In this document: in pieces, positions 33,214 to 44,520 of the stretch | Position numbering within the stretch: the first letter of the stretch is position 1 | How the letters are laid out: each line of letters starts with the position of its first letter | Origin: Sapria himalayana | Taxonomy: Eukaryota; Streptophyta; Magnoliopsida; Malpighiales; Rafflesiaceae | Length of the DNA stretch: 64,000 bases | Direction of reading: 5' to 3' | NCBI GenBank assembly: GCA_029783825.1 | Contig: JAREIK010002629.1 | Location: 113,400 to 177,399, forward strand | The notes under the pieces: generated by a model | Database searches by the model: none | Seen by the model: the letters and a program-made list of their open reading frames with translations, nothing else | What the model was told of the DNA's origin: nothing | Program-made: the position numbers and the translations under genes

Positions 33214-34199
33214 CATAGCAGGTTTGGGACCGCTAAACATATATTGTTAAACATATAGTCTTTGAATTCATCTAGTAATTGTCATAGCAGGTTTGGGACC
33301 GCTACTTTGATTGATCCACTACCACAAATGCTTTTACCACCATAGCATATATCCCTTGAGCCCCTTTAACCTCATATATGAACTCATCTTCCAACCTGAC
33401 CAAGTTTAAATAAGACTAACCATCTAGTAGAGATGATGAATTTACATGTTATTACTTTACAAGAGCCATATCAATTTTGATGAGAATTCCAAATAAAAAT
33501 ATAAGTATTATCCATCCACTTATATGTAACATTTACATCAAATTTGCAAGCAGTACCCAATAATATTTAACTAGCATATATATATATATATCAATTACAT
33601 CAAAAGCAATAATAGACTTATAGTGTTTGTCTATGAACATAGGGACATAACAAATTTCAATTACCCATATTGCATGTCCCATTTTGATTCACCCAATTGA
33701 GTAAGGACTTTGGTGTTATTCCACTGATAGTTGTAAGTTATCAACCAACCTTTTCACCACTAAGTTCTTACAACTCTAATTGTCGATAGTTAAATTACAC
33801 ACTCTTTTATTGATGTTCAACCAGAATGGAAGATATTGTACATTTGACTTTTGTCCTCATGTTTGGGTACAAATAAGACCTATTGTACTACATGAATAAC
33901 TCTCCTTGGCATAATCTATTTCGTCATAATCTTCCTCGCGCCTAAGGTTTTTTTCTTCTTTACAAAATTTAGCATCCTCAATCAAGTTAATGGGTCTTTG
34001 TTCTAGCCATACCGTGGATTGATGTCTTAGTCTCCCACACCTAAAAGATTTGTTGACTAAAGCTTTAGTGTAGAGATTGGGGTTCTTTGATGTGCTTCAA
34101 ATTGTAGTTGTGATAACTTTTGTGGTCTCCACTAGTTTCCTTATTGGTTGAGAGGTCGTGAGGACTTTTTTTTTATTGGTTATTGGTGATTACACCAGA
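33214..34199 (-). pseudogene. Chromovirus-like zinc knuckle and aspartic protease
   Basis: On the - strand after gag: a decayed knuckle (SFRCGRLRHQS near 34040), an acidic linker, then the protease NKRVCNLTIDNWSCKNLVVKR near 33790-33730. The family has CDLIIDSGS-ENIVS, so the active-site DSG has become DNW. YSIG-IKMG, CYVPM and CDVIDMD-like blocks follow. The frame continues to IYAMVVKAFVVVDQSKVAVP, the segment before reverse transcriptase, where the copy stops at about 33214. A 69-base in-frame duplication repeats AVPNLL at the end. Confidence 0.68.
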
Positions 34200-34740
34200 T
34201 GGCTTTCTGATGCTATCTCTAAAAAGAATGGCAACTCCTATCAATCATCTTAGCTCATAGAGCCATTCCTTGGGATTCTTTAACCAACAATAATACTTGT
34301 ATTCTGGGTTAATTTCGGATTGAAAGGTTTGACACCATGTAAATATCATGATGCTTGTTGGTGATCATATTCATTCAGATTCTTATGAATAGTTAATCTA
34401 AGAAATTCATTATTGTAATGAAAAATTGATCTTGTACCCTGAATGTAATTTTGATACAAGCAGAATAGGTACCACTCATAATCTATGGGAAGGAATAGAT
34501 CTCTCAACAATGATTGCATTAGACACCATGTTTGCAAGGGACTTTTACCTTGCATATGCTTTATCTTTTGTAATTGATCCCATCAAATTGCATCACTACC
34601 CTTTAGTTTGTAGTCCATAATATGTACATGTTTATCATATCCAATACCCATTATATCAGCAAATCATTCTACCTTGGAGAGCCCATTTAGAAACTCCCCA
34701 ACTTGGAGATTCTCATTGAAGTTAGAAATGTCCGCTCACA
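34200..34740 (-). pseudogene. Chromovirus-like gag
   Basis: Retrotransposon gag domain on the - strand. Upstream residues are FNENLQVGEFLNGLSKVE and YKLKGSDAI (34740-34590). The open piece 34555-34346 then gives TWCLMQSLLRDLFLPIDYEW, YQNYIQGTRSIFHYNNEFLRL and NLNEYDHQQA. The family pattern is TW--MK--LR-RFLPPDYEQ--YQ--QN--QGTRSV-DYTEEF. One stop interrupts the upstream part. It is a Ty3 type different from the Athila-like gag of G1-G3. Confidence 0.75.
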
Positions 34741-35063
34741 TCTGATAATCTTCAAAGTCCCTTTGTGGTGCATGCTCTTTCTCCTCTTTAGACCTTCACT
34801 ATCCCGATGATATTAATTGGTGTTCCATGCATCATTTTGATTAATGGGCTATCCTCTGGCAATTCCTATAGTGCATCTCTCCTCAACTTGCCTACATTGG
34901 CATTGATGTTTGCAACTAGTATGTCATAAATCTCTATCAACATATAAGAAAGCTATTGTGAAATAGTTGTTCTATCATGGTTGTGCATAGGTCTTCAGCC
35001 ATTTGCTCAATGTCTAGAGAGCATCTATTTCCATCCTCAAGATTTTCCATCAAGATCAGCAAA
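34741..35063 (-). other. Leader of the chromovirus-like element
   Basis: Between primer site and gag. A short part (34963-35063) is repeated at 35411-35515 as part of a tandem LTR-leader unit. Confidence 0.5.
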
Positions 35064-35080
35064 CTTTGCTTTGATACAAA
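35064..35080 (-). promoter_or_regulatory. Primer-binding site, chromovirus-like element
   Basis: TTTGTATCAAAGCAAAG on the - strand, close to the initiator-Met tRNA site TGGTATCAGAGC, lies directly beside the LTR at 35081. A second decayed site (TTTGATATCGAAG, 35528-35516) lies beside the second LTR copy. Confidence 0.55.
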
Positions 35081-35856
35081 ATATTATAGTAAAAAACATA
35101 CATAAGGGAATCCTTTAAGCGAATCCTTTAAGAAAACGAGGAGAAATAAGAGAAATGAACTCAAGAAAAACAATAAATCAAATTATAAAAGTTAGTTCGA
35201 CCCCTAGGTCTACTTTTATAGTTATAATAAACTAATTTTTGTATAATAATGAAACATGAACCAAGTAGATTTTTAAATTAGGAAACTAAATGCTAAATAA
35301 TTTATGAAACTAAATCAAAAATAATTTAGGAAACTAAATAAAAAATAATTTAAAAAATTGAATAATAAACAATTTATAAATCTAAACTAGGAAAGAAAGG
35401 TTTCCCTTTTTTGTTGTTCTATCATAGTAGTGCATATGTTTTCTGCCCTTTATTCTATGTCAAGAGAGCATCTACTTTCATCCTCATGATATTTAATCAA
35501 TCTTGGAAAAGTTTTCTTCGATATCAAATAATATAGTGAAAATATAAATAAGAAGATCATCTATGTGAATCCTTGTAATCCTTGAAGATCAAAAGAAGAA
35601 GTAAGAGAAATGATATCAAACTATTTTATAAATTTTATAATAAAAGTTAGCTTGGTGTTTAAGTCTACATCTCTAATTATAATAAACTAATATTTGTATA
35701 ATAATGATACATGAACCTAAGGAAACTCTAAAATAAAAAAAAACTAAGTCATAAATAATTTTGGAATTTAAATTAATAGAAAACTAAATCATAAATAATT
35801 TAGGAAACTAAATGATAAACAATTTAACAATCTAAACTAGGAAATAGAGGTTTTCC
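35081..35856 (-). repeat. Tandem LTR-leader-LTR of the chromovirus-like element
   Basis: Two LTR copies of about 325 bp (35081-35405 and 35529-35856), separated by 105 bp of leader. The repeat offset is about 448 bases. Both contain short internal repeats of AAACTAAAT-AAATAATTTAGG. The - strand order is LTR, primer site, leader, LTR, primer site, leader, gag. Confidence 0.65.
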
Positions 35857-36775
35857 TTCTTTGTTTGTTTATTGTCAATTTATTCCATGAATCAATCTGT
35901 CATTCAATCGACATCACCTTTGGATCATCAAATCTTAAGGATGTTTAGATAATTTTCAAGAGGAAGAATGTATTATCATATGAGAAACATTGGATGCTTT
36001 GAACACTAATTAGCATTTGCTTGATCATGTGTCATTTCACACTTTGTGGAAATAGAAAAATACTCAACATCTTAATAACACCATAACATTTTTATAATTT
36101 TTATAGTTTAAATCTTAAAAATTCTAACACCTAGACACTATTCCCAGCAAAAATGTCATTTTAATAAATATGTTTTATGTTTAAAATCTTAAAAACTATA
36201 GGATACATTTGTTTAAGGAGCTACTATAATTAAAATCAGCTGAAATTTTATTAAATACAATTTAAAATATTTTTAATTTTATCATTATCATCAACTAATC
36301 TTTATTCTTACTATCTGGGATCAGGATCGACTAATGATTTTCTAGTTTTATAAATTTTTTAAAAAGAGTAATGTACAATGTGATAATTTTACAATGACTA
36401 TAGCATTAATCATATTATGATTTCAAAATTTTATATTTCATAGCTTATTAAATTGTTATAATCTCATACATAACATTGTTTTTAAATTATCTTTATCGTT
36501 TGCAATTTTAATATTCATATTTTTTTATGTGCATAACTTTTATTAATTTTATATTATGTCTAATGCTTATTTTTTTTTTTACTTTTTTATAATTTTATGA
36601 TAATTTATATGATTGTTATAATTAAATAATATATAATCTTTGATGTAGCACATACTAATTACATAATTTATCAAAATTTTATCATACTTTATTGATAATT
36701 TATATGATTGTTATACTAGAAAATTTATATTCTAAAAAAAATTTATATTCTATAATTTTAAAATTTTTAAAATTG
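35857..36775 (-). other. Unassigned LTR-like flank with an Athila-type primer site
   Basis: TGACATTTTTGCTGGGAA on the - strand (36158-36141) resembles the TGGCGCCGTTGCCGGGAA primer site of Athila/Tat elements, so 36170-36775 may be an LTR 3' part and 35857-36140 its leader. Bases 36640-36775 are an inverted match to 26659-26805. No gene seen. Confidence 0.4.
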
Positions 36776-37125
36776 TGTTGTAGCAAACTCTTTGGATATT
36801 TGCAATAGTGGAAAATTATGACATGAATAGAAAAGAAAAAAGATTTGCACATGGGAAGTATTAATGAAATAGATTATAAAAGTTTTTATCGTAAATAAAC
36901 TAAGGAATTAGAACTTCATTACATTCTTAATGTGTTATAAATCTAGCAAAGGGAGTCTATTTATAACCCTTGTTCATTAAGTATAATTTATTATATTTGT
37001 ATAATTGATAGCTTTTAAATTATTATTAATTTTGAGATCTTTACAAATTCATTCATATTAACTATGAGATATATCTTTCTGAATTTACGAACACTAATTC
37101 TTTATTTCCCTAAAAAAATAACTCA
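36776..37125 (-). repeat. Chromovirus 3' LTR copy 2
   Basis: On the - strand it starts TGAGTTATTTTTTTAGGG at 37125 and ends GCTACAACA at 36776, 350 bp. It has the same TATAAATAG box and 3' part as the other two copies. Confidence 0.7.
36957..36965 (-). promoter_or_regulatory. TATA box of chromovirus LTR copy 2
   Basis: TATAAATAG on the - strand, with TTATAACACATTAAGAATG downstream as in the other copies. Confidence 0.6.
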
Positions 37126-37830
37126 TCATCCGCTTAGCTTGATCTTTCCTATTTATTATGAGATATTAAAGTTCATCACATGAATGATACAAATAAATGT
37201 CAACTACATTATGAGATATTAAAGAACATTAATACTACAGAGGCAGTATCATTAATTTTCTTCAAAATGTGATATGATCATAAAAAAATTACTTTTTCGA
37301 TCACAGCTTGTTATTATGTGTCAATTGGAAATCTTTCTTTATACTAAACACTATTACCTCATCACCTTTTAAAAAAGTTTGTATCTATCTATATCTATCA
37401 CTAGCTACCTTATTTTCAATACTAGTTTTTTAAAGTTTCTACTTGATCTCTATTTCAATACCATGTACTTACTTGGCTAGATTGCCTAAGTTAATCATGG
37501 GCCTTGTGGGAGCTTTATCAAGTCCTAAAAATCAAAAAGTGCTTCATGTGAATAATTAAAATGGTAACTTTCTACTTGTATTGTGAACAACACTATTATA
37601 GGAAAACTCAATTTGAGATAAAGAAAAATCTGATTATTTAGGCCTTTCTCCGCACAAGCAACAAATTAGATTGCCTATGTTCGATTCAATATATTAGTTG
37701 TGAGTAGTGCTATTGAATTTTAATGATGAGTCAAATATTTTAGAAATATACATCCAAGAATGAGAAAATGAGTATCCCTATTTGAAATGATTAGATTAGG
37801 GACTCCATATAAATGCATAATCTCTCAAGT
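37126..37830 (-). pseudogene. Chromovirus integrase C-terminal half, copy 2
   Basis: The - strand begins at IMHLYGVPNLIISNRDTHF (37830-37760), with the second catalytic Asp kept. Toward the LTR it shows KERFPIDT and ILKKINDTASVV (near 37350-37250), the C-terminal integrase block (family: [31 protein letters not shown]). Stops and frameshifts break it. Upstream it is joined directly to an Athila-like LTR at 37835 instead of the rest of integrase. Confidence 0.68.
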
Positions 37831-37834
37831 CAAT

Positions 37835-39115
37835 TAACATTTGTTTTCATACTAAGTTCACTTATGGAAGTGATACAAGATTCATAGAATTATAACCATC
37901 TTATGAAATATCTTTATTTTCATATGTCTCGTGACTTACTCATCACATTCCATCACTACAAATAATGACTCTCACATTATGAGAAACCTAGGGTTAAACA
38001 TTCTACATAAACCGTATATCATTAGAGGTTTAGTTCTCCTATAACATGTATAATGAAATGGTATTACATTTATTTGTACTTATGAGTTCATGAACATCAT
38101 AGTAACTCACATCAATTAAACTTGTAAATATAAAGGTTCCATGCATAGATTTATCTCATGGGATATTAGTAGAAGGGTTGTTGTTTTTTATGTATTGAAT
38201 CTCTTGAGTGTGTCTAGTGACTTGCCTATCACCTCAACAATGAACAACAAGCATAAATCATTATTAGAGTTGAACCATAAATCTCTATTCTAAATAACAT
38301 TTATATCTATTACCATCCAAAATATAATATTATCATAGCTCAAAATTCTACAAACACAATCATCATATATAAGTACATAAACCAACTCTAGATTCCTATT
38401 TAGTCTAACATTGGGAAAAAATTTGTGCGAGATGTTTGGTGTTTCAACTTATTGATTCGAGAGTTTCCAATGACAGCCGACATTAGGATCTAGGTCTCAA
38501 ATCTAGTTCACAATCAACTTTTCTTGTATTAGGCTTGAATTTATCTCAAATTAGGGTTTGAAAATTGCATTACATAAGGTTTTGCAAGCTCTTAGACTCA
38601 AAATCCGAATCACTTATTTTATGTGAAAACATATGTCCTCCTTTTAGATCAATGACATCCCATTGAGCTACTTGGTAGATCTTCAAATTGGATGTCATGA
38701 TATTAGGTTTAGATCACAACTTTTTCATTTCATTAAATTTCTACTTGAGCATAAAATCAAAGTGGTAAATGAATGACACAACTAAAAAATAATATATCTT
38801 GAAGACAAAGTTGCATTGGCAAGAATATCATGACTAATATAATTACTCTCTAAAATACATAGTCATTGTGGAAAAGTTTACTCTCTAAAAAATTTACTTG
38901 GTGTTGTGTGATTTTTAGCTTAAAGCAAATGTCATATAGCTAGAAAATTCCTATAACTTATTGTTCGATGTGGTACTTGATGTCCACAATATAAAAATTA
39001 TATCATGGCTAAAATATGTTTAGAACTAATATAACTTTTACTACAATATAATATCATAGTCATGAAGAGTGTGTTGTACAATGAAAGAATATGATAACTA
39101 GATGGTATACTTGAA
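37835..39115 (-). repeat. Athila-like LTR fragment, - strand
   Basis: Homologous along its whole length to 12300-13560 in the same orientation. It ends at 39115 where the similarity stops. Confidence 0.65.
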
Positions 39116-39119
39116 GCAA

Positions 39120-39629
39120 TCATCAATGGAAATTACCGCATTGCCTAAAAAAGTAGATGTGATAATGACCTTTGCACAAAAGTACATGTTGCTTTAGTAT
39201 TAAAATATCTAGGGAGTAACTATGAGGGGATCATATTTTGTAGGGAAAGTTCAACAGATGATGTCTACCTTATATGCTAAGAGGGCATATATGTATTTTT
39301 AAATTAAGCTATCATTCATCTATTAACCAAACATAATATGAATCAAACTATGAGAAACAACAACATGCACAAGTACATGCGACAACTCTGGAATCTAAGT
39401 ATATTCTTCGTGACCAAGTGCATCTATTCATCTTCTACAATTATTAGTTCATTGTTAATTGACTAAAATTTTGAACAATCTCTTTGGGATCGATATATGG
39501 ACTTATGTCTACTTTATTACTTTTATGACTCATATACTTACAGAGCTATATTTGCTGAGAGATCCTTTATCAACTAAGTTTTGTGATCATGTCAAATAAG
39601 CATGAGTTTTAGCACCGTCGCAATGTGAT
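39120..39629 (+). repeat. Athila-like LTR 3' end with primer-binding site, + strand
   Basis: It matches the LTR end (TTAATTGACTAAAATTTTGAAC, GGGATCGATATATGGAC, ACTCATATACTTA). It is followed at 39609-39629 by TTAGCACCGTCGCAATGTGAT, similar to the Athila-type primer site. No gag follows; copia sequence on the other strand begins within about 30 bases. Confidence 0.5.
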
Positions 39630-39649
39630 AGCACTCACTAGGTTAACAG

Positions 39650-40440
39650 AATTATCATGCTAAATAACTTCAGTATTGATGTGTCCCAGCTTGTTATAGT
39701 AATAATATATGACTATTTTGTATTTCCTAACTTGACATTAGAAGAATGTATTCTTTCATCATTTAGTATGTACCTAATGGTGCTCCTAGCATGTCTCTCA
39801 TAAACAAAGATTTCATTAAAATTTTCTTGCTTCTCTTTTCTCCTTACTTTTTGAGTAAATAAAATTTTCAAAATAGATGCATTAACAGAACAGCATCATA
39901 TGATGATAAATTCATGAAAACTAACAAGTATTCCCAACTATCCGAAAGTGAGCTGAGTAGTAGGAAAGTAAGTATCTCATCTTCCAAGCATAACTTCATA
40001 TATGCTAGAAGGCTCACTAGCCATTGGAAGACATTAATATATCTCAACACTTGATTTGCATCTTTGAACTTTAAATTAATTAGACATCTAATGGGTAGTG
40101 TTTTAGTACTAAATGGATATTTTTTATACACATACTCTAGTTTATGTCACAATATGTCTTCCCTCATTTCTTTGACAACTTGGTAATAAATATTAGCACT
40201 TATCCATTACCTGTTACTAGAGGTAGCCTTAAAATGCATCTCTTCCAAATTTTTAACACTCGTGCTCTTAGCTTTCAATTTTCCAATCATAGGGTCATAC
40301 ATCAATTTTATGCCAAGATAATCATACATACATTCTATCTTTCCAACAACAAAAATTTGTTATATTTAATTATATTCCATGGAGCGGTTATAAATGATCA
40401 TGAATGCCAAACTCATATATAATACACACCAACAAAAATA
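39650..40440 (-). pseudogene. Copia gag fragment
   Basis: Ty1/copia gag on the - strand. Upstream, NFCCWKDRMYVLSWHKIDV (about 40330-40270) matches the family's LWKD-MYVILGHK-D block. The open piece 40131-39868 then gives LIRCLINLKFKDANQVLRYINVF (read with short gaps), LLAYMKLCLEDEILTFLLLSSLSDSW. The family has KM-EG-SV-DHI--F--L-NQL--M---L-DE---L-LLSSLP-SWE. A primer-like site and LTR lie just upstream at 40555 and beyond. Pol is missing. Confidence 0.7.
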
Positions 40441-40554
40441 TCACGACTCATCCCCAATATCACATGATTGGTAATAAAATAAATTGTTATCAGTTTGATT
40501 TTTTCGGGTAGACTTTATGCCATGTCAATATCACTGAACAACTTCATCAGCAAC

Positions 40555-40568
40555 GGCTCTAATACTAA
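40555..40568 (-). promoter_or_regulatory. Copia primer-binding site
   Basis: TTAGTATTAGAGCC on the - strand, from the TTGGTATCAGAGCC-type initiator-Met site. It lies between the LTR end (TGTTAG on the + strand at 40570) and gag. Confidence 0.55.
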
Positions 40569-40569
40569 T

Positions 40570-41500
40570 TGTTAGTATTATTAGAAATCTCACTCTAATA
40601 TCATTTATTAGGGAATGCTTTAAGGTTAGTGATTATTTTGAAACTACTAAAATTCTTAGGACTAAATTTATTTGGTATGGTGGAAACTTTATTTTTTTTA
40701 AAACCAAAATGAAATATAAATTTTGGTTTTGAAAAGTGCATATTTTTTAATAAAACTAAATTCTGTCCAGAATTTATTCTATTAAAATTAATTAATTATA
40801 TTCTGAATTTCAAAATTATGAGTTTATATCATATTCAATTCAACAATGCATATAATCTCAAAAATTAATAACTCATTCTATAATTTCAAAACTAAAAATT
40901 TTATAATAGTAAATTCAAATGTCTAAAGCAATAACCATCTATATGATTTAAGTATGTACCAATGACTTCACATGTAAACTAATATTTGTAAAATATTTAA
41001 CACATAAAAACTATGTAATGTGCTAAGAAAAGAATTTTTAGAATATAAAACTATGCATTATAAATTCAAAAACAATAAATTCCAAAGTAAGGTATGAGTA
41101 AGCTACAATATATTTAATTCCAGACATTAGAAAAGATTCTCTCCATAATTTATTCATAGTAGCTTTTCACAATATATGTTTTTTTGACTATAAACTTGAG
41201 AGAGAGAGAAAGGGAGGGAGGGAGGGAGAAGAAGAGAGCACTTTGAAAAAAAATTATAGAACTCTTTCACCCCACCAAACACCAAAACACATCCCGAACC
41301 AAAGTGAATTCTTTAACTATGAAAAAATATTTTTAATAGAAAAACATTTTAGTAAAATATTTTTTTATCTTTAGAACAAGTTCAAAAACCACTCTCTATT
41401 CTTCTATCCCTTCTTTTTTTCTTAGTCTACTTTTTTCTTCATTTGTTTTTTTTTATGGCCCCAGGGTTCCACCTAGTATCAAAAAAAAATTCAATTATTT
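40570..41500 (-). repeat. Probable copia 5' LTR (upper limit unknown)
   Basis: The inner edge TGTTAGTA at 40570 beside the primer site marks the LTR end. The upper border was not found; 41500 is a guess based on a change in composition. It contains the purine run at 41198-41239, which is a CT-rich leader-like tract on the - strand. Confidence 0.35.
41198..41239 (+). repeat. Purine tract with a G-quadruplex motif
   Basis: (GA)n followed by GGGAGGGAGGGAGGG at 41212-41226, four G3 runs with single-base loops, then GAAGAAGAGAG. Confidence 0.9.
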
Positions 41501-42371
41501 TATTGTGTTAGTCAAAATTTATTATGTTTTGTTTTTATCAATGAATAATATTCAGCCAAGGTTGGTTTTTTTTTCACCGGCATTATGATATAATAACTAA
41601 AGTTACTTTTTTTTACCATGATAAATATTTATTTCGATATATTATTACAATTATTATTTTTACAAGTGGATAGTGGATTATGAATATAATTTAACCAATC
41701 AATTTTTATAAGCATATGCATATCAATAACAAGGAAGGACAGTTTCACATACATTTCAATGGAAAAACCATTCATTCATGTCATGAAACAATCTAAGAAT
41801 ATCAAATAAATTAGAATCATTTTTAGTGATTTCTTGAAAAAATATTATTTAAAATCCATTATGATACATAATTTTTAAAAATGTCTAAATGATGTAGTAT
41901 GAATGTTATTATAAGATAATTATATTGACTTTTTGATACAACACTATCAATACCTAACTATAATAAGCAAACATAAGTATTCACACATAATAGTTAGTGT
42001 GAGTTGAGCATATTCTTTTAAATATTTTGAGTTGTCATACTATTCACCAAAAATAATATTCATTTTTATAGGAAGATGATCTCTGATAATGAGATCACAA
42101 TTGTATATTCTTCTATTGAAATTTTGTTGGCTTATGATTTTAGTAATATTTAAAGATGACCTCAAGTATTTTTTTTTTATTTCTAAAACTTGGTATTCTA
42201 TATACTATTATTTTATATGAACTTGACTATCAAACTTAGTATTGTAATTATTATTATTATTATTTTTTTTATTTTTTTTATTATTATTATTATGGTAAGA
42301 TTTTTCATGCTTTACACTTTTGATAACAACAAATTTTATGTAAGTTGGGAAATCGCTAACTCATCAACCAA
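41501..42371. other. Unassigned AT-rich stretch with an ATT microsatellite
   Basis: No gene seen. 42246-42293 is a mirror-like run, (ATT)n then T-runs then (ATT)n. The small open frame at 42190-42375 comes from this repeat. Confidence 0.5.
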
Positions 42372-42703
42372 TTAGAAATATGCTTGGGCAGATCTCGACC
42401 CAAAAATCTAGTTCAAATTAATATGGAATCCATCCAACATATAAATGCCACAATAACTCAATAACTCTTTGATATTGGTTGGGTTGTTGCCCCTACAACA
42501 CCCTTCCTCATGCATGGGTAGGATATCTTTATGCATGTAATTTATAGGATGGAAAATTTGTATGTCGCCCTCAAAGGCTTTGGCTCTAATACCATATCAG
42601 AAATGAGTTTGAGTAGAACTAATCCCAAGAAGCTAACTCAAGGAAAAAAAAACTCAAGCATGATAAATACCCCACAATGGCTCAATAGCTTTTTGATCTA
42701 AAA
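42372..42703 (-). mobile_element. TRIM (miniature LTR retrotransposon)
   Basis: On the - strand: 5' LTR (about 42703-42596, outer end lost), primer site TGGTATTAGAGCC (42594-42582), a 95-base interior, purine tract GAGGAAGGG (42509-42501), then the 3' LTR starting TGTTGTAGGGGCAACAAC at 42500 and ending near 42372. The LTRs align well: AGAAATATGCTTGGGCAGAT against AGAAATGAGTTTGAGTAGAA, and CACAATAACTCAATAACTCT against CACAATGGCTCAATAGCTTT. LTR length of about 130 bp, a complete primer site and polypurine tract, and no coding capacity define a TRIM. Confidence 0.72.
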
Positions 42704-43139
42704 ATAAAGCACTTATACTCAATTATCATTAAATCTAGGAGACATTCAACAAGAGTAATGCCAACTCAGATGGATATCAGATTAAAATTCTTGATGGCAT
42801 TCATTATTGTGAAAAAATCACTCATATTTTGCACCAAACCAAATAGAGAAAACCTCTTTGATTTCTTTTGAAATTGTTTGTATCACCCTTCTAATTCACT
42901 CAGTGATTATTCTTCAACACATACTATTTTTCTAGTGACCTAAAGCATCGACATTCAATTAATCCTCACCTTTGATTTTTAAAAATCTTAATGTTTCAAA
43001 ATACTTATATTTTTGTTTTTTCTAAAGCATAATGACTTATCCACTACCATGAAAATGACGTCTTAGTGATTTCTATCATAAGCCATATCCTAGAGAGAAA
43101 GGAGGAGTTGCTTTAGCTACTTCCATTTATTTAGTTCAT
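42704..43139. other. Unassigned interval
   Basis: No gene recognised. It may include decayed copia gag upstream of the pol fragment that follows. Confidence 0.35.
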
Positions 43140-44520
43140 GTTATAGAAGCAATGATACTACATCTTCATATATTTATATTTTAGAATTCATTTATCTATT
43201 TCTATTTTTGCCACTTCTTGTTATAGGAGTAGCGAGGGTATATATTCAGGTAATTATGGTATAGAAGTCAATTTATCATCTTATTTTTTTTTTGGATATT
43301 AGATATTAGTTATAGATCTTATATTGTGTAAATATAAATGATTTAAGAAAAAAAATCATTAACTAAAGAGAGGTGGACCTTGATATTGGCAATAGATCAT
43401 GATTATTGTTTTAACTATAAGAACTTTTTATTTATCTCTACATTCAAGACTAATTTTGTAATTGAATAATTGTTATTATGTTTCTAATATGAATAAAAAT
43501 ATAATTACTATTTTTTATTTAGATATGATTGGACTTTTATTCTTAAGCAAAGTATTTACTTCATTTATCATGGTAAAAGTTTTTATGAGGATGCTCAATT
43601 GTCATTTTTTATATTCTAAAATGTGCTAATCTAAATGCAATGGTCTATGACATTAATACCAAATTGTTTGCATATAATGATCTATACCTAACATGCATTT
43701 GGCATTATCGATTAGGCCATACAAATGAGAAATACATTTCGAAGGTCCATTGCAATGGACTTCTATAATCATTTGATTATAAATCTTATGAAGTATGTGA
43801 ACTTTATTTAATTGATATGGTTCAACATATGATGAGTCAAATAGATATTCTAATAATAGTTTTGGGAAATTCCTTAGAAATTTTTATGTTCATTTAAATT
43901 GTTTTCCAACTAATTGAGTTCGAAAGAAATCATATAAGATATAACATAGAAAGTCTCCTAGTTTTTGATATTTTCATTTATGGAGTTGTGAAACTTATGT
44001 AAAATATCAAATTTCTAACAAAATTGTATCCGAATTAGACAAATACCTTTTTTTGTGGGATATCTTAAAAAAACTAAGGAATATTATTTCTACAATGTAC
44101 TTGAAAATAAATGATTTATTTCACAAATAGTAAATTTTGGAAAGAGAGTTCATTTCCAAGCACTAGAAAATAACATTTAACCAATTATTGAAACTCAAAA
44201 AGTCACACAAGCTATTTTTGAGCCTACACAAGTAACACGAGGCCAAAGAAAACCTAGATGATGTGTTAGAATTCTAAAGGATATGGATTTCTTATGGCTA
44301 GTAGCCATGATGTAACTTTCATGGATAATGGTCAGCGCACAACATATCACAAGGCCATGTCTAGTCTAGAATCTAAGAGATGACTATAATCCATATAGTT
44401 AAAGATGCAATCTATGTATAATAATCAAGCTTGAAACCAAATCGATCGACCTGAAAGTTTAAAAATCATATGGTATGAATGAGTTTTAAAAAAAACTAAC
44501 TTGGATCATAATGTGCATAT
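43140..44520 (+). pseudogene. Copia gag-end, protease, integrase and RT-start fragment
   Basis: A Ty1/copia polyprotein remnant on the + strand. In order: gag end and protease (GIEVNLSSY near 43270, then WILDIS-like at 43295, where the family has WVLDTGCGSH), spacer, integrase zinc-binding region (LWHYRLGHTNEKYISKVH near 43700-43755 and SYEVCELYL near 43790), a deletion removing the integrase core with its catalytic acids, the integrase C-terminal part (NSLEIFMFI and onward), and the RT start (SSHDVTFMDNG, SSLESKR, MQSMYNNQA near 44300-44430). It ends at NVHI exactly where the Athila-like LTR begins at 44521. Many stops. Confidence 0.7.

Noticed and set aside
33214..33304. Repeated TAGCAGGTTTGGGACCGCTA considered as terminal repeats of a CACTA or MITE
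   Set aside because: Both copies are in direct orientation and read in frame as chromovirus pol residues, so a short internal duplication explains them.
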